A stretch of DNA of 21,844 nt, taken from a bacterium. Lineage in GTDB: Bacteria > Hydrogenedentota > Hydrogenedentia > Hydrogenedentiales > SLHB01. The notes under the pieces are model-generated. The model did no database searches, was not told the DNA's origin, and saw only the letters and a program-made list of their open reading frames with translations. The DNA lies in assembly GCA_024231375.1 (NCBI GenBank), contig JAAEQP010001555.1, positions 1 through 21,844 on the forward strand, given 5' to 3'. Positions 16,151 to 21,844 of the stretch are shown in pieces. Numbering within the stretch: the stretch's first letter is position 1; each line of letters begins with the position of its first letter. A program made the position numbers and the translations under genes.

Positions 16151-16319
16151 CTAGCCCGGATATCTCACAAGGGCGTGGATGAAGCGCCGCAAGATGTTGG
16201 CTGCAGACGGCCTGAAGCTGAGCGATGAATGCCTGGTTGTATTCTGAGCAAAGCTTCATGTCGCCCTGCGCCAACAGATTGCCGTGATTCGCCGCGGCCT
16301 TGTGAGATATTCGGGCTAG
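16151..16319 (+). mobile_element. MITE-like element with terminal inverted repeats, flanked by CTAG
   Basis: CCCGGATATCTCACAAGG (16155-16172) is matched in inverse orientation by CCTTGTGAGATATTCGGG (16298-16315), with one mismatch in 18. Each end is bounded by CTAG, which may be a 4-base target duplication or part of the repeats, since CTAG is itself palindromic. The 161-base interior is too short for a transposase. One minus-strand frame is stop-free end to end, so it may be a deletion remnant of an insertion sequence. Four-base duplications and ends starting CC would suit the IS1380 family, but this is a guess. Confidence 0.7.
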
Positions 16320-16384
16320 AGCAGGGCCTTCCGCGCAATGATCATGCCCAGCACCAGCGCCACGATTGCGAGATAGATTGCCAT
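16316..16384 (-). CDS. Putative 22-residue single-pass membrane peptide
   Basis: This short ORF reads MAIYLAIVALVLGMIIARKA and ends in two Leu. It is a hydrophobic helix of about 16 residues followed by Arg-Lys, the composition and charge pattern of small bacterial membrane peptides with the C-terminus inside. GGAG lies about 10 bases before the ATG. The stop codon TAG lies in the CTAG at the right edge of the inverted-repeat element, so insertion of that element defines, or once altered, its 3' end. It is 157 bases downstream of the two-domain GNAT gene on the same strand and might share its transcript. No homolog comes to mind; chance remains possible for so short a frame. Confidence 0.45.
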   Translation of the reverse strand: MAIYLAIVALVLGMIIARKALL

Positions 16385-16541
16385 AGCGGCTGCTCTCCTA
16401 CCCTCTCTCGTTGCGGACTACGTAGGACACACGCGATCACTCATAACGAAGGGCAGCGTACTCCCAAGGGCGGTGTGATCGCTGTCCATGTCTACACCGC
16501 TCCCGTTGGGGCATCCAGGTGGAGTAGAGGGAAGCGCGGGC

Positions 16542-17489
16542 CTACGTGCCGGACGCCTCCGTTTGGTCCTCCCACCAAGTGTATGCATTGATGCGGCGGG
16601 CGGGGGTGAATGCGAGGCGTTGGTAGAGGCGTAGGGCGGGATTGTCGAGGGTGACGCCGAGGGCCATGCGGTCGTAGCCGGCTTCGCGGAAGCGTTGGGC
16701 GAGTTCGCGGATGAGTTGGCGGCCGAGGTGGCGGCCACGGTATTCAGGACGTACGGCGACCTGGAGGATGAACCCCACGCCGGGCGCGACTTCGCAACCG
16801 ACAATGGCGCCGACGGCGCGGTCGTCGCGGTGGAGGGTACGGATGAACCCGGTGGGGACGCGGCCATAGCCGCCGTGCATGGCGGACCGCACGAACCCGA
16901 GGGCGTGCTCCGGCGTCCGCACGTCGGCGTGCAGCAACCGCTCGGGATGGTCCCGGTAGGCATCGGCGATCACGTCGCCCACGTCGGCAGCGTCCTCCTC
17001 GCGAGCCACGCGGCCGTCGGGGGAGGGTGGGTCGAGCGGCGAGGCATCGAGCGGCGCGGTCATGACCTGCCGGTCCCACCGGGTGAACCCGAGGGATTCG
17101 TAGGTTCGGTCGCGGTCGACGTGGCAGAAGGGGATGCTCTCCGACACGATCCCCGCAGGCCGGCCTTCGCGCAGCTTGTGGACGACTCTTTCGATAAGGG
17201 CGTCCTCGATGCCGTGGCGCGCGAACCGCTGCAGAACGTGGATGAACGACACCTGGCCGATGTCGCCGCGTCGTGCCGCCAGGCAGAGTCCCGCCGTTAC
17301 GTTGTCCTTCATTACGCAAAAGGCCAGAACGGACGGATGCGTCAGGGTGATCTGAAGTTGCCGTTCGGCATTCAGACGATACGCGTCCGCCGCCCGGGGA
17401 CCGTACAGTTCGGTGAGGCCCTGGGCAATTTCGTTCATGTAGTCCGCCATGTTCGGCGGCACGGTCGATAGTTTGCGTAGCGTTAGCAT
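16542..17489 (-). CDS. Two-domain GNAT family N-acetyltransferase
   Basis: This 315-residue protein carries two GNAT folds. The C-terminal domain (about 158-305) is intact in its motifs: LQVAVRPEYRGRHLGRQLIR, with the acetyl-CoA loop R-G-R-H-L-G at 251-256, and NPALRLYQRLAFTP as motif B. The N-terminal domain (about 1-145) is degenerate. Its loop reads VSFIHVLQRFARHGIEDAL with the usual glycines partly replaced, but it keeps TYESLGFTRW as motif B. In such tandem proteins one half usually catalyses and the other shapes the substrate site. The substrate is unknown. The start at 17489 is chosen because the frame's extension to 17654 runs through the palindromic dispersed repeat and has no coding character. 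Ribosome binding is weak (AGAG). The motif spelling YRGRHLGR resembles HRGRHLGR in the GNAT gene at 228-722. Confidence 0.85.
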   Translation of the reverse strand: MLTLRKLSTVPPNMADYMNEIAQGLTELYGPRAADAYRLNAERQLQITLTHPSVLAFCVMKDNVTAGLCLAARRGDIGQVSFIHVLQRFARHGIEDALIERVVHKLREGRPAGIVSESIPFCHVDRDRTYESLGFTRWDRQVMTAPLDASPLDPPSPDGRVAREEDAADVGDVIADAYRDHPERLLHADVRTPEHALGFVRSAMHGGYGRVPTGFIRTLHRDDRAVGAIVGCEVAPGVGFILQVAVRPEYRGRHLGRQLIRELAQRFREAGYDRMALGVTLDNPALRLYQRLAFTPARRINAYTWWEDQTEASGT

Positions 17490-17543
17490 GCTCTGAGACT
17501 CTGACCCGCGGACCCACGGCCCGGTTGCGGAACGGTTCCGGGT

Positions 17544-17572
17544 ACCATAGCAAATCGCGTGGACGGAGTCAT
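17544..17572 (-). promoter_or_regulatory. Promoter of the two-domain GNAT gene
   Basis: On the minus strand ATGACT (17572-17567), 17 bases, then TATGGT (17549-17544) preceded by TGC, an extended -10. The predicted transcript starts near 17537, about 48 bases before the ATG at 17489. Confidence 0.45.
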
Positions 17573-17600
17573 TGGCGGGAAGTGGGGGATTCTCTCTATA

Positions 17601-17682
17601 GTCATCCTGAACGAAGTGAAGGATCTGATGTTCCCGGTGAATGTCCTGGGGCAAGAGATACTTCGCTATCGCTCAGCATGAC
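17601..17682. repeat. Palindromic dispersed repeat (GTCATCCTGA...TCAGCATGAC type)
   Basis: The left arm GTCATCCTGAACGAAGTGAA followed by GGATCT (17601-17626) is mirrored by the right arm AGATACTTCGC-TATCGCTCAGCATGAC (17656-17682) with a few mismatches and one indel, around a 29-base centre. From memory, arms of this type (GTCATTCTGAGCGAAG and kin) occur in intergenic DNA of many unrelated bacteria and give spurious peptides such as ILHFVQDD. It lies between the minus-strand GNAT promoter and the plus-strand sugar operon. The rest of this 336-base gap shows no convincing plus-strand promoter. Confidence 0.75.
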
Positions 17683-17825
17683 GGGACATGGGAACAATCG
17701 CGACCGCACGGCAAAGGTTGAGATGTTGGTGGCGTCTTCGCGTCGGCGTTCGCGTACACTCGGAAAGGCCGCGCTGGCTCAAGGTTAGGCCGCGTCGGGC
17801 CGATAGTCTGTATAGGAGGTGGAGT

Positions 17826-19010
17826 ATGCCTGAACGCACTCAAGACGCGCCGCCGTTTCACATTCGCTATTGCACGCGATGCGTGATGCCGGAGACGAAA
17901 CCGGACCTGCATTTGGACGAGGACGGGGTGTGCAGCGCGTGTCGGTACATGGAGAAGCGCCACGAGGTCGATTGGGACGCGCGCCGCGGAGAATTGGCCT
18001 CTATCCTCGACCGGTACCGGTCGAACGACGGATCGAACTATGACTGCATCATCCCGGTCAGCGGGGGAAAGGACAGCCACTACCAGGTGGTCCGCATGCT
18101 GGAGATGGGCGCCACGCCGCTGTGCGTGACGGCGACCACGTGCAAACTGTCCGCCCTTGGCCGCAAGAACATTGAGAGCATCCAGGCACTGGGCGTGGAC
18201 TACATCGAGGTCACCTCGAATCGTGTAGTGCGGCGCCGCATCAATCGAATGGCCTTGGAACAGGTGGGCGACATCTCGTGGCCCGAGCACGTCACGATCT
18301 TCACGGTACCCGTGCGGATGGCGGTCCACTTCAACGTGCCCCTCATCATCTGGGGCGAGAATTCGCAGAACGAGTACGGCGGCCCGGCCGGGGCGGCGGA
18401 CAACAACACCTTGACGCGCCGGTGGCTGGAAGAATTCGGCGGGCTCCTGGGACTGCGGGTGAGCGATCTGGTGGGCCATGAAGGCATTCGTCAGCAGGAC
18501 CTGATTCAGTTCACCTATCCGAGCGACGAAGACCTCGGGCGCGTGGGCGTGACAGGGCTGTTTCTCGGCTACTACCTGCCGTGGGACGGGCTCGGGAACG
18601 CGCTGCTGGCCCAGGGGCACGGATTGACGACCTACCACAAGCCCGTTGAGGGGTCGCTGGTGAACTACGAGAATCTCGACAACCATCACACCGGCATTCA
18701 CGATTACTTCAAGTTTCTGAAGTTCGGATTCGGGCGCGCCACGGACCTGGCCTGCTTGCACGTGCGCCGGGGCCGGCTGACGCGTGACGACGCGCTTGCA
18801 CTCGTGAAGAAACACGACGGCAAGTTCCCGTGGGAGTATCTTGGATGTTCGCTGGAGGAGATCCTGGAGGAGATGGATCTCACGGTGGACGAGTTCGTGA
18901 AGATCTGTGACCGGTTCACGAACAAGAAGGTGTTTGTTCGCGACACCCGCGGCAATCTGGTGAAAGACAGGCACGGGAATCTGACGAAGGTGAATTGCGA
19001 CAACCCATGA
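17826..19010 (+). CDS. N-acetyl sugar amidotransferase (PseA/WbpG/WbuX family)
   Basis: Enzymes of this family turn an N-acetyl group of a nucleotide-linked or nonulosonic sugar into an acetamidino group, using ATP and ammonia. The 394-residue protein has a zinc-site-like pair, YCTRCVMP (Cys16, Cys19) and CSAC (Cys36, Cys39), then the ATP pyrophosphatase PP-loop IPVSGGKDSHY with S-G-G-K-D-S at 79-84. The mid-region IIWGENSQNEYGGP and the C-terminal HHTGIHDYFKFLKFGFGRAT are typical of the family. AGGAGGT (17814-17820) lies 5 bases before the ATG, the strongest ribosome binding site in the window. The stop overlaps the hisH start as ATGA, so the subunits are translationally coupled. The best-known parallel is P. 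aeruginosa WbpG with HisH2/HisF2 in B-band O-antigen; Campylobacter PseA makes the acetamidino form of pseudaminic acid on flagellin. Confidence 0.93.
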   Translation: MPERTQDAPPFHIRYCTRCVMPETKPDLHLDEDGVCSACRYMEKRHEVDWDARRGELASILDRYRSNDGSNYDCIIPVSGGKDSHYQVVRMLEMGATPLCVTATTCKLSALGRKNIESIQALGVDYIEVTSNRVVRRRINRMALEQVGDISWPEHVTIFTVPVRMAVHFNVPLIIWGENSQNEYGGPAGAADNNTLTRRWLEEFGGLLGLRVSDLVGHEGIRQQDLIQFTYPSDEDLGRVGVTGLFLGYYLPWDGLGNALLAQGHGLTTYHKPVEGSLVNYENLDNHHTGIHDYFKFLKFGFGRATDLACLHVRRGRLTRDDALALVKKHDGKFPWEYLGCSLEEILEEMDLTVDEFVKICDRFTNKKVFVRDTRGNLVKDRHGNLTKVNCDNP

Positions 19011-19624
19011 ACGTGGTAGCCATCATCGACTACGGCATGGGCAACCTTGGATCGGTGGCGCGGGCCGTTGAAGAATGCGGTGGCGAACCTTTCATCGCCG
19101 GGCATCCCTCCGAATTGGCGCGCGCATCCCGGATCATCCTGCCTGGTGTGGGCGCCTTCGGCGACGGCATGGAGGAACTCGTGCGGCGCGGTTTCGACAC
19201 GGCGCTCCGGGTCGAAGCCATCGACAACAGCATTCCACTGTTGGGCATTTGCCTGGGCATGCAACTCCTGGCGGACACCGGCGCCGAAGGCGGCGAAACC
19301 GCCGGGCTGGGCCTCGTGTCCGGCGAGGTGGTGAGAATGGAACCCGACACTCCCGGCACGCGCATCCCTCATGTGGGGTGGAACGAAGTGCATCCGGCCA
19401 AGGAGTGCCCTCTGTTCGACGGAGTCACGGACGGCAAGGACTTCTACTTCGTTCACAGCTTTCATTTTCGACCGGCCGACGACACCGACGTGGCCGCATG
19501 GACTCCCTACTGTGGACGGTTTGTGTCGTGCGTCCACCGGGGCACTGTGTTCGGCGTGCAGTTTCATCCCGAGAAGAGTCAGAAGCCGGGGTTTCGGCTT
19601 CTCAAGAACTTCCTGGCTATGTAA
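19007..19624 (+). CDS. hisH: HisH-type glutamine amidotransferase subunit (ammonia donor for sugar amidation)
   Basis: This is a 205-residue class I glutamine amidotransferase that hydrolyses glutamine and channels ammonia to its HisF-like partner. The catalytic triad is complete: Cys82 in LLGICLGMQLL, and His187 and Glu189 in FGVQFHPEKS. The oxyanion region PGVGAFGDGM (46-55) and the start IIDYGMGNLGSV are classic HisH. The length matches histidine-pathway HisH, so sequence alone does not separate the two roles. The neighbours do: it overlaps the sugar amidotransferase by four bases (ATGA) and precedes a HisF lacking one catalytic Asp. No other his genes are present. The role in surface-sugar amidination is therefore inferred from context. 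Confidence 0.93.
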   Translation: MNVVAIIDYGMGNLGSVARAVEECGGEPFIAGHPSELARASRIILPGVGAFGDGMEELVRRGFDTALRVEAIDNSIPLLGICLGMQLLADTGAEGGETAGLGLVSGEVVRMEPDTPGTRIPHVGWNEVHPAKECPLFDGVTDGKDFYFVHSFHFRPADDTDVAAWTPYCGRFVSCVHRGTVFGVQFHPEKSQKPGFRLLKNFLAM

Positions 19625-19681
19625 GATGGTTCCGCGGTGAGCCGGAGTGTCCGGCGCGCTGGTATGGGATGGAGAGACCCA

Positions 19682-20440
19682 ATGCTTAAGGTCCGCGTGA
19701 TACCCACGCTGCTGTTCAAGGACTTCGGCCTTGTCAAGGGGACCGGCTTTGACAGTTGGCGCCGGGTGGGCAGCGCAATGCAGGCTGTAAAGGTCTACAA
19801 CATGCGCGAAGTGGACGAGTTGGTCTTCCTCGACATCACCGCGACACACGATGGGCGCTCGCCCGATTTCGACACGATTGACGAACTTGCCAACGAATGC
19901 TTCATGCCCATGACGGTCGGGGGGGGCGTCCGTTCGATCGAAGATGCCCGCCGTCTTCTCCAGGTGGGCGCCGACAAGGTCGCGTTGAGCACAGCCGCCG
20001 TTGACCAGCCGGAGTTGGTGCGCGCGATGGCTGACCGGTACGGCGCGCAATGCGTGGTGGTCTCCATCGACTTCCGACGCGACACCGACGGGCGCTGCGA
20101 GGTGTACAGCCATGCAGGACGCAAACCTACGGGGAAGGACCCCGTGTCCTGGGCGCAGGAAGTCGAAAGCCTGGGGGCCGGCGAGATTCTACTGCAATCC
20201 GTAGACCGTGATGGTACCATGGAAGGGTACGACATCGACGTCGTTCGTCGAGTCAGCGAATGTGTGGGGATACCCGTGATCGCGTCGGGGGGCGCGGGCA
20301 CGTATGAACACATGGCGGAGGTCCTCATTGAGGGAGGAGCTTCGGCTGTTGCTGCCGCGAGTGTGTTTCATTTCACCGAGCAGACGCCGCTGGAAGCGAA
20401 ACGTGTGTTGGCGGAGAGGGGAGTTCCAGTGCGCCTGTAG
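19682..20440 (+). CDS. hisF: HisF-like acetamidino modification subunit (HisF2/AglZ type)
   Basis: This 252-residue (beta-alpha)8 barrel aligns position for position with HisF (imidazole glycerol phosphate synthase cyclase). In the family the two catalytic acids are Asp11 and Asp130. Here the N-terminus reads RVIPTLLFKDFGLVKG, with Leu at 11 and Thr instead of Cys at 9, while Asp130 is kept in VVVSIDFRRD. Asp51 (FLDIT) and the phosphate loops GGGVRS and ASGGAG are present. Loss of Asp11 argues against imidazole ring closure and for a dedicated ammonia-conducting barrel that docks HisH and the sugar amidotransferase. Start 19682 is preferred over the earlier in-frame ATG at 19637 because it matches the HisF N-terminus and has GGAGAG upstream. 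It follows hisH after 57 bases. Confidence 0.92.
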   Translation: MLKVRVIPTLLFKDFGLVKGTGFDSWRRVGSAMQAVKVYNMREVDELVFLDITATHDGRSPDFDTIDELANECFMPMTVGGGVRSIEDARRLLQVGADKVALSTAAVDQPELVRAMADRYGAQCVVVSIDFRRDTDGRCEVYSHAGRKPTGKDPVSWAQEVESLGAGEILLQSVDRDGTMEGYDIDVVRRVSECVGIPVIASGGAGTYEHMAEVLIEGGASAVAAASVFHFTEQTPLEAKRVLAERGVPVRL

Positions 20441-20453
20441 AGAGGAGGAGTCA

Positions 20454-21122
20454 ATGACTGGGGGGAGGAGAACTGGTCAGGCAGAAGCCTGGTCGGGCCC
20501 ATTCGGAAAAGAGTACACAGACCGCAACCCGCGGACGCCGGAGGCAATGGACGCATTGTTTGACCGGCGGTTCGGCGTGACGCGCACGGATCTCAACGAA
20601 GAGTTCCTGGGCGATCTCAGCCGTGACATCCGCATCCTGGAAGTGGGCGCCAATGTGGGCACCCAACTCTCGCTGCTTCGCGCTCAGGGCTTCAAGAACC
20701 TGTGGGGCGCGGAACTGATGTTCTACGCCATTCAGGAGAGCGCCGTACGGCGAGACGGCATCGAGTACGTCCAGGCGTCGGGCTTCGATCTGCCCTTCCC
20801 GGACGAGTCGTTCGATCTCGTGTTCACGTCGGGGGTGCTGATCCATCTGGCGCCCGACAAACTGGCGCGGGCTATGGACGAAGTCGTCCGATGCACGCGG
20901 CGGTACATCTGGGGGTACGAGTACTTCGCGAAGGAACATGTGCCCATTCCGTACCGGGGACGCGAAGATCTGATGTGGAAAGGCGATTTTTCACACATGT
21001 ACTGCGAAGGCCATCCCGATCTCCGGCGCATTAAGGAACGGCGGCTGGTGTATCTGGACAGCGACAACGTGGATGCCATGTTCTTGCTGGACAAACCGGC
21101 GCCACATGGAGACGCTGAATGA
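20454..21122 (+). CDS. SAM-dependent methyltransferase, pseudaminic-acid-associated type
   Basis: This is a 222-residue class I methyltransferase. The SAM-binding loop is ILEVGANVGTQLSLL (61-75). The acidic strand end is WGAEL, and motif post-I/II is LPFPDESFDLVFTSGVLIHL (about 113-132). The head EAWSGPFGKEYTDRNPRTPE matches the 'pseudaminic acid biosynthesis-associated methylase' group (E-x-W-x-G-x-F-G-x-x-Y-x-x-R-N). That group is found in nonulosonic-acid gene clusters, but its exact substrate is not established to my knowledge. AGGAGG (20443-20448) lies 5 bases before the ATG; the ORF extends upstream within hisF, but that start is rejected. It follows hisF by 13 bases and overlaps the next gene by ATGA, so it belongs to the same operon. 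It may methylate the amidinated sugar or its precursor. Confidence 0.88.
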   Translation: MTGGRRTGQAEAWSGPFGKEYTDRNPRTPEAMDALFDRRFGVTRTDLNEEFLGDLSRDIRILEVGANVGTQLSLLRAQGFKNLWGAELMFYAIQESAVRRDGIEYVQASGFDLPFPDESFDLVFTSGVLIHLAPDKLARAMDEVVRCTRRYIWGYEYFAKEHVPIPYRGREDLMWKGDFSHMYCEGHPDLRRIKERRLVYLDSDNVDAMFLLDKPAPHGDAE

Positions 21123-21844
21123 GCAGAACGGTCGCCATCGTTCAAGCGCGGATGGGGTCGACGCGGTTGCCGGGCAAAGTCCTCATGGACCTGGCTGGGA
21201 AACCCATGTTGCGGCACGTGGTGGAACGGCTGCGGCGCGCCGGACGTATTGACGAGGTCGTTGTCGCCACGTCCGTGGATCCGCAAGACCGGGCGATCCT
21301 GGATCTGGCGAAGGATCTGGGATGCCGCGCAATTGCGGGGAGCGAGAACGACGTGCTGGACCGGTACGTGAAGGCTACCGAGGAGGCTGAAGCGACCACG
21401 GTCGTCCGCGTGACGTCGGACTGTCCGCTCATCGACCCTGATGTGGTGGATTGGACCCTGCAGATGTATTTCGAGCAGGGGGTGGACTACGCCGCGAATT
21501 GCATCCAGCAGACGTTCCCACGCGGCCTTGAGACCGAGGTGTTCTCGGCGGAGCAGTTGCGGCAAGTGGCGGCGGAGGCCAACCTGCCACTCGAACGCGA
21601 GCACGTGACGCCCCATTTCTACTTGAACCCGGACAAGTACCGGCTGCGCTTCCTGGCCGCCGAAGGTGAGTTGTACCGGCCCGATCTGCGGCTCTGCGTA
21701 GACACGCCCGAGGACTTGGCCCTACTCCAACGGATCTTCGCCCAACTGGGGCCGGACAATCGATTCCCGATTCGCGACGTGGTGCACTTGCTCGATGAGC
21801 ATCGAGAATTGCTCCGTCTGAACGAGGAGATCCGGCAGAAGAAG
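21119..21844 (+). CDS. SpsF/PseF-like cytidylyltransferase (3' end outside window)
   Basis: The frame is open from ATG 21119 to the last base, giving 242 codons with no stop. Relatives of about 240-250 residues suggest only a few codons are missing, unless the protein is fused to a further domain, as some are. The head VAIVQARMGSTRLPGKVLMD is the nucleotide-binding signature of the cytidylyltransferase family (SpsF, PseF, NeuA, KdsB). VVRVTSDCPLIDPDVVD (about 100-116) is the metal-binding segment, and LCVDTPEDLALL near 200 is the family's C-terminal acidic motif. Such enzymes activate a nonulosonic or related sugar with CTP. Its start overlaps the methyltransferase stop (ATGA). With the amidotransferase-HisH-HisF trio it supports a CMP-activated, amidinated surface sugar pathway; the remaining genes should lie to the right. 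Confidence 0.88.
   Translation, partial: MSRTVAIVQARMGSTRLPGKVLMDLAGKPMLRHVVERLRRAGRIDEVVVATSVDPQDRAILDLAKDLGCRAIAGSENDVLDRYVKATEEAEATTVVRVTSDCPLIDPDVVDWTLQMYFEQGVDYAANCIQQTFPRGLETEVFSAEQLRQVAAEANLPLEREHVTPHFYLNPDKYRLRFLAAEGELYRPDLRLCVDTPEDLALLQRIFAQLGPDNRFPIRDVVHLLDEHRELLRLNEEIRQKK

Noticed and set aside
16470..16500. Inverted repeat GCGGTGT/ACACCGC as a terminator after the two-domain GNAT gene
   Set aside because: The loop is long (17 bases), the stem is short and no T-run follows on the minus strand.
16229..16591. Plus-strand ORF (120 codons)
   Set aside because: It starts inside the inverted-repeat element, crosses its border and overlaps the 3' end of the GNAT gene. It has no ribosome binding site or recognisable motif.
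17755..17807. Promoter for the sugar operon using TACACT or GATAGT as the -10
   Set aside because: Neither hexamer has an acceptable -35 at 16-18 bases upstream.
19007..20440. HisH/HisF as histidine biosynthesis genes
   Set aside because: They are coupled to a sugar amidotransferase, no other his genes are present, and HisF residue 11 is Leu instead of the catalytic Asp.

Overview
The window is a GC-rich bacterial chromosome segment with short intergenic gaps. Three things point to a free-living Gram-negative-type bacterium with a periplasm: Tat-exported enzymes, lipoproteins, and a periplasmic multihaem cytochrome joined to a quinone-linked membrane domain. The mix of a Tat Gfo/Idh/MocA oxidoreductase, a sulfatase-fold enzyme, a YfhO-type membrane protein and cross-phylum dispersed repeats recalls uncultured Hydrogenedentota or the Planctomycetota/Verrucomicrobiota group. 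That assignment is inference; no marker gene here fixes it.

Layout. (1) 1-938: the 3' end of one GNAT acetyltransferase, a complete GNAT gene, and a short ORF with a strong ribosome binding site that stops at the edge of a dispersed repeat. (2) 1029-7454: a lipoprotein ApbE overlapping a Tat-exported Gfo/Idh/MocA oxidoreductase, a strong terminator, then a 1,106-residue fusion of an eight-haem c-type cytochrome with an FdnI-like four-helix cytochrome b. A tRNA-Val(GAC) with its own promoter-like sequence and a terminator follow. (3) 7558-11995: a large helical-repeat lipoprotein (minus) and a zinc-ribbon/ankyrin protein (plus), divergently transcribed. (4) 12131-16119: a YfhO-family membrane protein (minus) divergent from a sulfatase-fold enzyme (plus) that has Thr where sulfatases carry the formylglycine Cys/Ser. 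(5) 16151-17489: a small element with near-perfect terminal inverted repeats, a 22-residue putative membrane peptide, and a two-domain GNAT protein. (6) 17826 to the right edge: a tight operon of N-acetyl sugar amidotransferase, HisH, HisF-like protein, a pseudaminate-type methylase and an SpsF/PseF-like cytidylyltransferase. This looks like part of a surface nonulosonic-acid or amidino-sugar pathway.

How the genes fit together. In region 6 the HisH/HisF pair most likely feeds ammonia to the sugar amidotransferase rather than making histidine, because the HisF catalytic Asp at position 11 is Leu. In region 2 the cytochrome fusion looks like a one-polypeptide module that moves electrons between the quinone pool and periplasmic c-haems, with a possible NrfA-like CxxCK haem. 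ApbE is a periplasmic flavin-attaching enzyme, but I found no flavinylation target motif in the adjacent proteins. No CRISPR array, rRNA, intact transposase or prophage is visible.

Stretches without a clear gene. 723-1085 holds a stem-loop, a doubtful ORF, a dispersed repeat and a promoter. 3668-3959 holds a terminator and a second hairpin. 10105-10438 holds a promoter and an inverted repeat. 16120-16541 holds the inverted-repeat element and the small peptide. 17490-17825 holds a minus-strand promoter and a palindromic dispersed repeat.
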